64,000 nucleotides of DNA, taken from contig DAOQTX010000001.1 in the NCBI GenBank assembly GCA_035340715.1, positions 72,382-136,381 of the forward strand, given 5' to 3'. This DNA comes from DAOQTX01 sp035340715 (GTDB taxonomy: Bacteria > Bacteroidota > Bacteroidia > AKYH767-A > OLB10). The first letter of the stretch is position 1, and each line of letters begins with the position of its first letter. A model generated the notes under the pieces. That model did not search any database. It was not told where the DNA came from and saw only the letters and a program-made list of their open reading frames with translations. Shown here one piece after another: positions 45,089-54,012 of this stretch. Made by a program: the position numbers and the translations under genes.

Positions 45089-46591
45089 TTACAATTGTTT
45101 ACGCAATCGAGCCACCGGAATGCCCAATTGCTCTCTATATTTTGCAATGGTTCTTCGCGCAATGTTATAGCCTTTTTCATTTAATATTTTTGCCAACTTT
45201 TCATCGGGCAATGGCTTACGCTTATTCTCATTCTCAACCGCTTCGGTCAGTATTTTTTTCACTTCACGTGTCGAAACTTCTTCACCACTGTCGGTACTCA
45301 ACGACTCACTGAAAAAACTTTTTAGCAAAAAAGTTCCGTGTGGAGTTTGAACGTATTTACTATTGGCTACACGAGAAACTGTACTGATATCCAAACCAAC
45401 GATCTCCGCAATATCTTTTAGAATCATTGGCTTAAGTTTGGTTTCGTCTCCATCAAGAAAATAATCGTATTGATAATTCATAATGGTATCCATGGTAGTG
45501 AGCAAAGTCAGCTGTCGTTGTTTTATAGCATCGATAAACCATTTTGCAGCATCGAGTTTTTGTTTGATAAACTGTACCGCCTCTTTGCTGCTTTTGTCTT
45601 TGCTTTTATCTTCACTATACCCTCTAAGCATTTCTCTGTAATCCGGACTCACTCTTAGCTCAGGCGCATTTCTAGAATTCAATGTTAGATCCAACATACC
45701 ATCTCTATTGACTATAATAAAATCTGGTATAATATGTTGGGTCGGGCGATTACTTTCACCAAATGCGTTTCCGGGTTTCGGATTTAATTTTAATATCTCC
45801 TGAACGGCATTCTTTAACTCCGCTTCAGATAAGTTCAATTTGGATGCAATCTTGTCGTAATGCTTACGACTAAACTCTTCCATATAATCAGAAACTATTG
45901 CAAGCGCATGCTTGGCAGCAGTATTTAATTCTTTTCTTCTATCCAATTGAAGTAAAAGACACTCCCTCAAATCGCGTGCTCCAACACCAGCCGGATCAAA
46001 CGACTGAACCAGTTTAAGCAACTGTTCAACTTCAGCAAGTGTGCACGAAACATTTTGTGAAAAAGCCAGGTCGTTTACTATGGCATTCAAATCTCGCCTC
46101 AAATATCCATCATCATCTAAGCTTCCTAATATTTGATCGGCAATTAAAATTTGCCGGTCGTCTAGATTGCAAATGCCCAATTGAGAATGAAGGTGATCCA
46201 TAAATGATGGATTGAATGTAACCGGCATTTCTACCGCTTGGTCGTCAGCGCTATAGTTTTTTGATTGCGTTTTGTAATAAGGCAAATCTTCATCCTGCAA
46301 ATAATCTTCAATATCAATATCATCATTGGCGCGCTCAGCATCAATGTCAACTTCATCGGGTTCGGTATCAAAATCATCTTCTGTTTCAGGGGAGTCTTTG
46401 TCGTCCTCCGATAGTTCGAGTTTCTCCTCGTCCTCTTCTTCCGCTCCTTCCTCTAATGCCGGGTTCTGCTCAATTTCTTCCTTAATTCTTTGCTCCAACA
46501 TTGCGGTGGGTACCTGCAATAGTTTCATAAGCTGAATCTGTTGTGGACTCAGCTTTTGAAGCATCTTTTGGGATAGGGTTTGTTTTAACAT
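45089..46591 (-). CDS. rpoN: RNA polymerase sigma-54 factor RpoN
   Basis: A 500-residue sigma factor. Region I (about residues 1-45, QTLSQKMLQKLSPQQIQLMKLLQVP) is the Gln/Leu-rich activator-contacting part. Region II is a strongly acidic linker at about residues 47-110. Region III follows with the core-binding and DNA-binding domains, and the RpoN box ARRTIAKYRE lies near the C-terminus. It transcribes only with AAA+ activators; none is visible in the window. It has its own -7 box 10 bases from the ATG and is divergent from deoC. Confidence 0.96.
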   Translation of the reverse strand: MLKQTLSQKMLQKLSPQQIQLMKLLQVPTAMLEQRIKEEIEQNPALEEGAEEEDEEKLELSEDDKDSPETEDDFDTEPDEVDIDAERANDDIDIEDYLQDEDLPYYKTQSKNYSADDQAVEMPVTFNPSFMDHLHSQLGICNLDDRQILIADQILGSLDDDGYLRRDLNAIVNDLAFSQNVSCTLAEVEQLLKLVQSFDPAGVGARDLRECLLLQLDRRKELNTAAKHALAIVSDYMEEFSRKHYDKIASKLNLSEAELKNAVQEILKLNPKPGNAFGESNRPTQHIIPDFIIVNRDGMLDLTLNSRNAPELRVSPDYREMLRGYSEDKSKDKSSKEAVQFIKQKLDAAKWFIDAIKQRQLTLLTTMDTIMNYQYDYFLDGDETKLKPMILKDIAEIVGLDISTVSRVANSKYVQTPHGTFLLKSFFSESLSTDSGEEVSTREVKKILTEAVENENKRKPLPDEKLAKILNEKGYNIARRTIAKYREQLGIPVARLRKQL

Positions 46592-46601
46592 TTAGCGAAA
46601 T

Positions 46602-46609
46602 CAAAAATA
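46602..46609 (-). promoter_or_regulatory. TAnnTTTG -7 promoter box for rpoN
   Basis: Minus-strand TATTTTTG, exact consensus, 10 bases before the rpoN ATG. It lies in the 147-base gap divergent with deoC. Confidence 0.55.
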
Positions 46610-46716
46610 CAACATTAGCACGGATATGAATTAAACATAAGAAAAATGTTTTGTTAAATACGCTTGAAAATTATTAATTGAAATTTAGAATGTAAAGTAA
46701 ATACGTTGCTAAATCT

Positions 46717-46724
46717 TACCTTTG
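46717..46724 (+). promoter_or_regulatory. TAnnTTTG -7 promoter box for deoC
   Basis: TACCTTTG, exact consensus, 14 bases before the deoC ATG. With the rpoN box it forms a divergent promoter pair. Confidence 0.55.
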
Positions 46725-46738
46725 CATAAAGCATCATC

Positions 46739-47653
46739 ATGTCTCAGGTAAAAATTAAAAATGGCGTATATGTGGAGGTCCCTTCCGTTGACACCGTATC
46801 GATTGAAGAACGAGCAAGCCGGTTTACAAAGAGAAGTATAAAGAAAGAAAGCAAAGTTGAAGGTCTGAAATTGGTTTTAAGTATGATTGATTTAACCACA
46901 CTAGAAGCCAAAGATACTCCTGAGAAAGTAAAACAACTTTGTCGTAAAGCATTACATCCGGCCGATGATTTGCCGGGTATTCCAAGAGTGGCAGCCGTAT
47001 GTGTTTATGGAAATATGGTGAAAACCGCTCGTAAAGCACTCGAAGGATCTGAAGTAAAAGTAGCAGCTGTTGCCACTTCATTTCCCAGTGGAATGTCAAA
47101 TTTAAAAGTGAAGTTGGATGATACCCGACATGCAGTAAATGAAGGAGCAGATGAAATTGATATGGTCATTTCAAGAGGTGAATTTCTGAGAGGAGAATAC
47201 GCATTCGTATATGATGAAATTGCCAAAGTAAAAGAAGCTTGCGGAAAAGCTCACTTGAAAGTTATATTGGAGACCGGTGAATTATCTACATTAGATAATG
47301 TACGCTTGGCAAGTGAAATAGCCATCGAAGCCGGAGCCGATTTTATTAAAACGTCAACCGGAAAAATTCAACCGGCTGCGACACTTCCAGTAACATTGGT
47401 TATGCTCGAAAGTATTAGAGATCACTTTTACAGAACCGGTATTCGTGTAGGGATGAAACCTGCCGGAGGAATCAGCACATCTAAACTTGCTTTACATTAT
47501 TTGATAATGCTCAAAGAAACTTTAGGTAATGATTGGATGAACAATTCTTTATTTCGGTTTGGAGCCAGTGCACTTACCAATGATGTTTTAATGCAGCTTA
47601 AGAAAGAAAGCACAGGACTCTATCAGAGCTTAGATTATTTTTCTAAGGATTAA
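46739..47653 (+). CDS. deoC: Deoxyribose-phosphate aldolase
   Basis: A 304-residue class I aldolase that splits 2-deoxyribose 5-phosphate to acetaldehyde and glyceraldehyde 3-phosphate. The TIM barrel has VLSMIDLTTLE, VAAVCVYGNMV, the second conserved acid region EIDMVISRGEF and the Schiff-base lysine in DFIKTSTGK. An N-terminal extension of about 45 residues makes it longer than the ~260-residue enterobacterial enzyme; similar long forms are usual in this phylum. It stands alone between rpoN and tonB. Confidence 0.94.
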   Translation: MSQVKIKNGVYVEVPSVDTVSIEERASRFTKRSIKKESKVEGLKLVLSMIDLTTLEAKDTPEKVKQLCRKALHPADDLPGIPRVAAVCVYGNMVKTARKALEGSEVKVAAVATSFPSGMSNLKVKLDDTRHAVNEGADEIDMVISRGEFLRGEYAFVYDEIAKVKEACGKAHLKVILETGELSTLDNVRLASEIAIEAGADFIKTSTGKIQPAATLPVTLVMLESIRDHFYRTGIRVGMKPAGGISTSKLALHYLIMLKETLGNDWMNNSLFRFGASALTNDVLMQLKKESTGLYQSLDYFSKD

Positions 47654-47757
47654 TTATCTCTTATCCTTCAAAATTCTTTATTACAATTTTCTGACAATAA
47701 TATTTGCCTTTGCTAGATACTTATGGCTGTTTCATCCGTTATAGGTAAAACAAGCAT

Positions 47758-48423
47758 ATGAACGAGAAGAAATTAATATCCGAAAAAATAGAAAAACACA
47801 GAGCGCTGTATTTTCAAATCGGACTGTGCTTGAGTCTTGGAATGAGTTTACTTGCTTTTGAATGGCAAAGCCCAAAAGGTGATTTGGTTTGGGAAAAAAG
47901 TTTTGAGCAAAACGAATTTGTCGAGCTCCAAATGCCGATTATTAGAACTAAAGAACCAATCAAAGCGCCCGCTGTATCGAATAATATAAAGGCTGTAGAA
48001 AATACTTTTGAACCCAACCCCGATCCAAAGCCTAATCCTCAGCCTAAGAAAAGCGATAGCATTGCTATAACAACGATCGTTCTCAAACCCGAGGTGATTG
48101 ATCCGGAACCTTTTATAAAGGTACCTGAAATAGCAGCTAGTTTTCCGGGTGGAGAATTGGCACTATTGAATTATTTAAACCAAAACATAAAATATCCGTC
48201 AGAAGCTAAACGAAATAATATTACAGGCCTGGTATATGTTTGCTTCGAAGTAAGTTCAAAAGGCAAAATAGAAAAGGCAGAAGTTGTCAGAGGTATAGGA
48301 GGCGGATGTGATGAAGTAGCATTGACCAGCGTAAATAATATGCCCGATTGGAATCCGGCTATGCAAGGAGGAAAAACGGTAAGAACTCAAATGTGTTTGC
48401 CGGTCAATTTTAGTCTTAAATAG
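47758..48423 (+). CDS. TonB-family energy transducer (second copy)
   Basis: A 221-residue protein closely matching the TonB at 7697-8365 in layout: an N-terminal helix (YFQIGLCLSLGMSLLAFEW), a Pro/Asn/Lys linker (FEPNPDPKPNPQPKK) and a C-terminal TonB domain with FPGGELAL, YPSEAKRNNITGLVYV and MPDWNPAMQGGKTV, ending in the same PVNFSLK. It differs in having three cysteines in the C-terminal domain (VYVCFEV, GGGCDEV, TQMCLPV). No receptor gene is adjacent. A strong terminator follows. Confidence 0.9.
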   Translation: MNEKKLISEKIEKHRALYFQIGLCLSLGMSLLAFEWQSPKGDLVWEKSFEQNEFVELQMPIIRTKEPIKAPAVSNNIKAVENTFEPNPDPKPNPQPKKSDSIAITTIVLKPEVIDPEPFIKVPEIAASFPGGELALLNYLNQNIKYPSEAKRNNITGLVYVCFEVSSKGKIEKAEVVRGIGGGCDEVALTSVNNMPDWNPAMQGGKTVRTQMCLPVNFSLK

Positions 48424-48449
48424 TTTTCGTGGTTGTTTGTTTATATATC

Positions 48450-48491
48450 AGCCGGTGTATTATTAAGGGGTACACCGGCTCTTTTCTTTTT
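48450..48491. terminator. Bidirectional terminator between tonB and asnS
   Basis: A perfect 10-bp GC-rich stem (arms 48450-48459 AGCCGGTGTA and 48471-48480 TACACCGGCT) with an 11-base loop and a T-rich tail. It lies between two convergent genes and can serve tonB; the minus-strand side is less T-rich. Confidence 0.85.
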
Positions 48492-49882
48492 TAAAACGAA
48501 GCGTTTTTAGGTGTACGTGGAAAAGGAATCACATCTCTGATATTGCTCATACCGGTTACAAAAAGCACCAAACGTTCGAAGCCTAAACCAAAACCTGCAT
48601 GCGGTGCCGTACCAAATTTTCTGCTTTCTAAATACCACCACAATTCTTTCTCATCAATGTGCATTTCTTTCATACGCTTAAGCAATTTGTTGTAGTCTTC
48701 TTCTCGCTGTGAGCCACCTATTATCTCGCCTATTCCCGGAAACAAAACATCCATTGCACGAACCGTTTTACCATCATCGTTTTGCTTCATATAAAAAGCT
48801 TTTATTGAAGCCGGATAGTCGGTTAGTATAACAGGCTTTTTAAAATGTTTCTCTACCAAATATCTTTCATGTTCACTTTGCAAATCCGTTCCCCAATCCA
48901 CTTTAAACTCAAACTTTTGATTGCTGTTTTGTAAGATGTTAATTGCCTCTGTATAGGTTAAGCGTTCAAAGGTTGATTGAACAATTGAATTCAATTTCTC
49001 TAAAAGCGATTTATCATACATGTTGTTTAGAAACTCCAAATCATCTTTGCAATGGCTAAGTGTATAATTCACCAAATACTTCAACATGTTTTCTGCAAGG
49101 TCCATGTTTTCGGTAATTTCGTAAAATGCCATTTCAGGTTCAATCATCCAGAACTCGGCCAGATGGCGAGCTGTGTTTGAATTTTCAGCTCTGAAAGTAG
49201 GGCCAAACGTATAAATTTTAGAAAGCGCCATTGCTCCTAATTCCCCCTCGAGCTGACCTGAAACAGTTAGGCTGGTTTCGCGTCCAAAAAAATCTTCTTC
49301 AAAGTTAATTGCTCCATCTTCATTGCGAGGAAGTTTATCCGCATCAAGTGTACTTACTTTAAACATAGCACCTGCACCTTCCGCATCAGAAGCTGTGATG
49401 ATGGGAGTATGCAAATAATAATATCCATTGTCGTTAAAATATTTATGGATGGCGTAAGCCAACGCATGTCTGATTCTAAACACGGCACCAAACGTATTGG
49501 TCCTAAATCTTAAATGGGCTATCTCTCTTAAAAACTCAAGGGTATGCCCTTTCTTTTGAAGCGGATATGTTTCCGGATCTGCCGTACCGTAAACATGAAT
49601 ATTTTTTGCATGAATTTCTAAACTCTGTCCTTTCCCTTGCGATTGCACCAAAGTACCAGATACCATAATACACGCTCCGGTATGACAATTTTTTAAAAGT
49701 GCCTCATCAAAGCCACTTGGGTCAACAACTACTTGAATATTATGAATCGTTGTTCCATCATTCAACTGCAAAAACTCAACGTGTTTACTTGCTCGGTGTG
49801 TTCTAACCCATCCTTTAACAATTACCTCATTACCCACTCGATCGGTTGCGGCTAAAAGTTCTTTTATGATAGTATGTTCCAT
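48491..49882 (-). CDS. asnS: Asparaginyl-tRNA synthetase
   Basis: A 463-residue class II synthetase that charges tRNA-Asn. The N-terminal OB fold binds the anticodon (VIVKGWVRTHRASKHVEFLQLNDG). Motif 2 is FGPTFRAENSNTARHLAEFWMIEPE and motif 3 is GFGLGFERLVLFVTG near the C-terminus. ATG at 49882 (MEHTIIKELL) is preferred over an upstream in-frame start at 49945, whose extra 21 residues are basic and not conserved in style. Confidence 0.95.
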   Translation of the reverse strand: MEHTIIKELLAATDRVGNEVIVKGWVRTHRASKHVEFLQLNDGTTIHNIQVVVDPSGFDEALLKNCHTGACIMVSGTLVQSQGKGQSLEIHAKNIHVYGTADPETYPLQKKGHTLEFLREIAHLRFRTNTFGAVFRIRHALAYAIHKYFNDNGYYYLHTPIITASDAEGAGAMFKVSTLDADKLPRNEDGAINFEEDFFGRETSLTVSGQLEGELGAMALSKIYTFGPTFRAENSNTARHLAEFWMIEPEMAFYEITENMDLAENMLKYLVNYTLSHCKDDLEFLNNMYDKSLLEKLNSIVQSTFERLTYTEAINILQNSNQKFEFKVDWGTDLQSEHERYLVEKHFKKPVILTDYPASIKAFYMKQNDDGKTVRAMDVLFPGIGEIIGGSQREEDYNKLLKRMKEMHIDEKELWWYLESRKFGTAPHAGFGLGFERLVLFVTGMSNIRDVIPFPRTPKNASF

Positions 49883-50005
49883 AATAACCAGTTTCTTTTT
49901 TATCACGCGCAAAATTCTACTATTTATTGGTTTATTCAAAGTCAATGAACATCAAAAATTGGTGATCTATATAACTTATGTACTTTTACGAGTTGAAGCG
50001 TGAAA

Positions 50006-50389
50006 ATGAAAGAACATCACTCCGGAATAGGCATTACCAACAATGGCGTTTTCGATTTATTGGAATTTGAACAAAAATCTATTCGAACTACCATCGAGTT
50101 GAACGATCGCTTTAGTGATACTCAAATAGAGCAGCTTAAGGATTTTACCAACCTAAAAATTACTTACTCCATGCGACAGCAACTTATTTTGCCGCATGAA
50201 AAAGGGAATGCAGTAGCTGAAAAGCAAGCCAAAATGCCGATTGAAATAAAACATGCTCCTTTGTTTGGAACTGCTTCAGTGAAGTTGATTGCTATAGAAA
50301 ATCGCTGTATAGTAGTGGAAAATTTTAAAGTTCTGCACGGCATTCCAATCATTCATATTGAACCTTTTATGATGGAGTCGCACGATTAA
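50006..50389 (+). CDS. Degenerate TrmO/TsaA-like small protein
   Basis: A 127-residue soluble protein. The order of segments resembles the TrmO (TsaA, UPF0066) tRNA methyltransferase fold: TTIELNDRFSDTQIEQLKDF matches the IEL-x-PEY-x2-GLxDLEGF part, and IAIENRCIVVENFKVLHGI followed by PIIHIEPF matches LxIEGNxLxVxGLDALDGTPLLDIKPY. The SAM-binding RSPNRPNPIG loop of real TrmO is missing; in its place is KHAPLFGTASV. It is therefore probably not a methyltransferase. A GTG two codons upstream (50000) is an alternative start. It is a single gene between asnS (divergent) and dxs. Confidence 0.6.
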   Translation: MKEHHSGIGITNNGVFDLLEFEQKSIRTTIELNDRFSDTQIEQLKDFTNLKITYSMRQQLILPHEKGNAVAEKQAKMPIEIKHAPLFGTASVKLIAIENRCIVVENFKVLHGIPIIHIEPFMMESHD

Positions 50390-50469
50390 GTTCGTTTGCT
50401 CACAAAACAAATCCAAAAAACTTCTGTTTAGTCTATAGCCGATCTAAAAGACTCACACATTATAATTGC

Positions 50470-50477
50470 TACATTTG
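50470..50477 (+). promoter_or_regulatory. TAnnTTTG -7 promoter box for dxs
   Basis: TACATTTG, exact consensus, 21 bases upstream of the dxs ATG. Confidence 0.5.
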
Positions 50478-50498
50478 TGGGCAGAGAAATACATATAA

Positions 50499-52418
50499 AT
50501 GTCTAAAGCCGATTCATACCCCTTACTGAGTAAAATTGATACCCCGAAAGACTTGAGAAGTCTATCGGCCGATCAGATGAAAGCGGTATGCGATGAGTTG
50601 CGCAATTTTATCATTGACATTGTTTCAGTAAATGGCGGTCATTTTGGAGCTAGTTTAGGGGTGGTTGAACTCACCGTAGCCTTGCATTATGTATTCAATA
50701 CACCTGATGATCAATTGGTATGGGATGTTGGTCATCAAGCTTATGGGCACAAAATAATTACCGGCCGAAGAGACGTTTTTCATACCAACAGAATTTATCA
50801 AGGCATTAGCGGATTTCCCAAAAGAAGCGAAAGCGAATTTGACGCCTTTGGTGTAGGCCATTCGAGCACTTCAATTTCTGCTGCTTTGGGTATGTCTGTC
50901 GCTTCAAAAATTAGTCAAGAAAAAGACAAACAACATATAGCGGTTATAGGAGATGGCGCCATGACTGCAGGTTTGGCTTTTGAAGCTTTGAATCATGCAG
51001 GAGTTGAAAACTCTAATTTACTCGTAGTACTCAACGATAATTGCATGAGCATTGATCCTAATGTTGGTGCATTAAAAGAATACTTAACCGATATCACCAC
51101 TTCTTACACCTATAATAAAGTAAAAGATGAAGTGTGGAAATTGTTGGGAATGATTTCAAAGTTTGGTCCCAATGCTCAGTTGATTGCTCAGAAGATTGAG
51201 AACGGAATGAAATCCATTATTCTGAAGCAGAGCAATCTATTTGAATCGCTTAAGTTCAGATATTTCGGACCTATAGATGGCCACGATGTTGATCATTTGA
51301 TAAAAGTATTGAATGATTTAAAAGAAATACCCGGTCCTAAAATATTGCATTGCGTTACAGTAAAAGGTAAAGGCTATGCATTGGCGGAAAAAGATCAAAC
51401 TAAATGGCATGCCCCTGGTTTGTTTGATAAAATTACAGGTGAAATTTTCAAACCAAAAGACAGTGCTCCAAAGCCTCCAAAATATCAAGATGTATTTGGA
51501 CATACCCTTGTTGAATTGGCCAAACGCAATACAAAAATTGTTGGGATTACTCCTGCCATGCCCAGTGGATGTTCTTTAAATATCATGATGAAAGAAATAC
51601 CGGATAGAGCTTTTGATGTTGGCATTGCCGAACAACATGCGGTTACCTTTTCAGCCGGAATGGCAACTCAGGGCTATATTCCTTTTTGTAACATATACTC
51701 TTCGTTTATGCAAAGGGGATACGATCAGGTGGTTCACGATGTAGCATTGCAAAACTTGAATGTCGTGTTTTGTCTCGACCGTGGCGGCATTGCCGGTGCT
51801 GATGGTCCTACACATCATGGCGCATTCGATATTGCCTATATGCGCTGCATACCTAATATGATCGTTAGCGCTCCTATGAACGAAGAAGAGCTTCGCAATC
51901 TTATGTACACCGCTCAACATGAAAACATGGGGCCCTTTTGCATTCGCTATCCTCGTGGAAATGGAGTGATGATTGAATGGAAAACCCCACTACGATTTAT
52001 TGAACCCGGAAAAGGAAGAAAACTAAGAGGAGGAGAACATATTGCAATATTAAGTTTTGGACATCCGGGTAATTTTGCCAGCGAAGCCTGTGATATTTTA
52101 GCTACGGAAAATATTTATCCTGCACATTTTGATATGCGATTTGCCAAGCCACTCGATCATACTTTATTACACGAAGTTTTTGCTGAGTTTAGTAAAATAA
52201 TTACCATTGAAGACGGAAGTTTAATGGGTGGATTCGGTAGTGCTATTGCTGAGTTTATGGCCGATCACCATTATTCTGCTCAAATGATTCGATTAGGAAT
52301 TCCCGATCGTTTTATCGAACATGGTGAACAAAAAGAATTGTATCAGGAATGTGGGTTTGATACTCAGAGTGTTTGTAAAGCCATACGCGATATGGTGAAC
52401 GAAAAAGTAAAAGCCTAA
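50499..52418 (+). CDS. dxs: 1-deoxy-D-xylulose-5-phosphate synthase
   Basis: A 639-residue thiamine-diphosphate enzyme, the first step of the MEP isoprenoid pathway (pyruvate + glyceraldehyde 3-phosphate). The N-terminal domain has NGGHFGASLGVVEL, WDVGHQAYGHKI and the ThDP motif GDGAMTAG...NDN. The central transketolase-like domain has DVGIAEQHAVTFSAGMA, and DRGGIAGADGPTHHG is typical of Dxs. A C-terminal transketolase fold completes it. The thioesterase gene follows after 33 bases. Confidence 0.96.
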   Translation: MSKADSYPLLSKIDTPKDLRSLSADQMKAVCDELRNFIIDIVSVNGGHFGASLGVVELTVALHYVFNTPDDQLVWDVGHQAYGHKIITGRRDVFHTNRIYQGISGFPKRSESEFDAFGVGHSSTSISAALGMSVASKISQEKDKQHIAVIGDGAMTAGLAFEALNHAGVENSNLLVVLNDNCMSIDPNVGALKEYLTDITTSYTYNKVKDEVWKLLGMISKFGPNAQLIAQKIENGMKSIILKQSNLFESLKFRYFGPIDGHDVDHLIKVLNDLKEIPGPKILHCVTVKGKGYALAEKDQTKWHAPGLFDKITGEIFKPKDSAPKPPKYQDVFGHTLVELAKRNTKIVGITPAMPSGCSLNIMMKEIPDRAFDVGIAEQHAVTFSAGMATQGYIPFCNIYSSFMQRGYDQVVHDVALQNLNVVFCLDRGGIAGADGPTHHGAFDIAYMRCIPNMIVSAPMNEEELRNLMYTAQHENMGPFCIRYPRGNGVMIEWKTPLRFIEPGKGRKLRGGEHIAILSFGHPGNFASEACDILATENIYPAHFDMRFAKPLDHTLLHEVFAEFSKIITIEDGSLMGGFGSAIAEFMADHHYSAQMIRLGIPDRFIEHGEQKELYQECGFDTQSVCKAIRDMVNEKVKA

Positions 52419-52451
52419 TAGAATTAATCTGTCCTATCTCTAAATAATATC

Positions 52452-52967
52452 ATGAAACCAAAAACCGCGAAAGAATCTATATCCATTAATACTGAAATTG
52501 TTTTACCGAACGATACCAATGTATTAGGAAATTTAATGGGAGGCCGATTATTGCATTGGATGGATATATCCGCAGCGGTTGCCGCTCACAGGCATTGTCA
52601 TAGAGTGGTGGTTACGGCATCGGTAAATAATGTATCGTTTAATCAGCCAATCAAATTAGGTCAGATTGTTACTATGCAATCGAAAGTTTCGCGTGCATTC
52701 ACTTCGAGTATGGAAGTGATTATTGATGTTTGGGTGGAAGACAATATTAGTGGCAATAGAATTAAATGCAATCAAGCAATTTATACATTCGTTGCAGTTG
52801 ATCAATTGGGCGCACCTATTTCAGTGCCTGAATTAATCCCGGAATCCGATGAAGAAAAAGAACGCTATGCCGGAGCGCTCAGAAGAAAACAATTGAGTTT
52901 AATTCTTGCCGGAAAAATGAAACCGGATGACGCTACTGAACTTAAAGCTCTTTTTGTGAAGCAGTAG
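52452..52967 (+). CDS. Acyl-CoA thioesterase, hotdog fold
   Basis: A 171-residue member of the BFIT/YciA-type acyl-CoA hydrolases. It has LPNDTNVLGNLMGGRLLHWMD, the hotdog helix region with the catalytic acid, followed by ASVNNVSFNQPIKLGQIV. A C-terminal extension ends in basic helices. It would release free fatty acid from CoA esters; chain length is unknown. It lies 33 bases after dxs and its end overlaps the convergent GT9 gene by 26 bases. Confidence 0.88.
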   Translation: MKPKTAKESISINTEIVLPNDTNVLGNLMGGRLLHWMDISAAVAAHRHCHRVVVTASVNNVSFNQPIKLGQIVTMQSKVSRAFTSSMEVIIDVWVEDNISGNRIKCNQAIYTFVAVDQLGAPISVPELIPESDEEKERYAGALRRKQLSLILAGKMKPDDATELKALFVKQ

Positions 52968-53970
52968 AAAAGGTATTCAACTTTTCAGCGATCTCCATAC
53001 TATTTTGTAGCTGCATACAATTGAAGTGTCCCTTAGGGCATTGACTGTGCCCAATTTTTGAGCAAGGCCGACACGACAATTTAACTTCACTAATAAATGA
53101 ATTTTTATTTTCATCTAGTAAATAAGGATACATACCAAATTCAGGAATGGTATTCCCCCATACAGACACGATTGGTTTATTAAATGCTGCAGCTATGTGC
53201 ATCATTCCGGTATCGTTTGTTAATACCGCTTTGGCTTTACTGATCAGCACAGCCGATTCGCTTATACTGGTTCGACCACAAGCGTTAAAAACTTGCGTTT
53301 CTGATTTCTCTACAATGCTTTCTGCTAATGCACGATCTTCCTTACCTCCAATCAATACAACAGGATGCTTCGATTGATTGGCTACTTCAATGAATTTTGA
53401 TACCGGAAAGCGTTTCGTTTCATGCATGGCTCCACAAACAAAAACTACATATCCCGATAAGAAGTATGAAGGTAAAGTTTGAACTACCATAAAATCCTTT
53501 TCTGAAGGAAAATAATCCAACCCTTTATGGTCATTCTTTACATTCAACGATTGGCACGCTTCAAAATAACGATCTACGATATGAACTTTTGGAAGAACAT
53601 CTATTTTTAAATTTACCCTCAACCACTTTTGTATGTTCAGTTTTGGGAATGAAAAAGATAGAATTCCCAATGCTTTCTTAATTCTATACGATCGAATATT
53701 ATTGTGTAGATCAACGATGTGCGTGTATCCTTCTTTCTTCAATTCAGCAATACAAGCATTCATATCATTTTCGAAATACTTTACTTGATCTATATATGGG
53801 TTATTGGCTAATACCTGAGCGAAGTTTTTTTTGATCAATACATGTACTTCTGCTTTTAATTGCTGTTTCACACATCGAATGATCGGAGTCGTTAAAACGA
53901 TATCACCAATCGAACTTAATCGAACAATCAGTATTTTATATTCTAAATCCGGCACCAGACAAAAGTACAT
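52942..53970 (-). CDS. Glycosyltransferase family 9 (heptosyltransferase-like)
   Basis: About 342 residues. The GT9 N-terminus YKILIVRLSSIGDIVLTTPIIRCV is intact and the donor lobe has VFVCGAMHETKRFP, VVLIGGKEDRALAE and VLTNDTGMMHIAAAFNKPIVSVWG, all hallmarks of ADP-heptose:LPS heptosyltransferases. Such enzymes build the LPS inner core. The C-terminal Cys-rich end (SCRPCSKIGHSQCPKG) is common in GT9. ATG at 53970 is chosen; a GTG at 53976 is possible. Its end overlaps the thioesterase gene and its start faces tatD. Confidence 0.9.
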   Translation of the reverse strand: MYFCLVPDLEYKILIVRLSSIGDIVLTTPIIRCVKQQLKAEVHVLIKKNFAQVLANNPYIDQVKYFENDMNACIAELKKEGYTHIVDLHNNIRSYRIKKALGILSFSFPKLNIQKWLRVNLKIDVLPKVHIVDRYFEACQSLNVKNDHKGLDYFPSEKDFMVVQTLPSYFLSGYVVFVCGAMHETKRFPVSKFIEVANQSKHPVVLIGGKEDRALAESIVEKSETQVFNACGRTSISESAVLISKAKAVLTNDTGMMHIAAAFNKPIVSVWGNTIPEFGMYPYLLDENKNSFISEVKLSCRPCSKIGHSQCPKGHFNCMQLQNSMEIAEKLNTFSTASQKEL

Positions 53971-54000
53971 ATTCACATCGTGCCATTTTCTTTATAGTTG

Positions 54001-54008
54001 TATTTTTG
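54001..54008 (+). promoter_or_regulatory. TAnnTTTG -7 promoter box for tatD
   Basis: TATTTTTG, exact consensus, only 4 bases before the tatD ATG (54013). If used, the transcript would start at or within a base or two of the start codon. Confidence 0.5.
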
Positions 54009-54012
54009 AGAC

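Noticed and set aside
46326..46535. Long Ser-rich reading frame on the plus strand inside rpoN
   Set aside because: It is the complement of the acidic Glu/Asp linker of RpoN; low-complexity antisense frames arise from such repeats and it has no homologue-like features.
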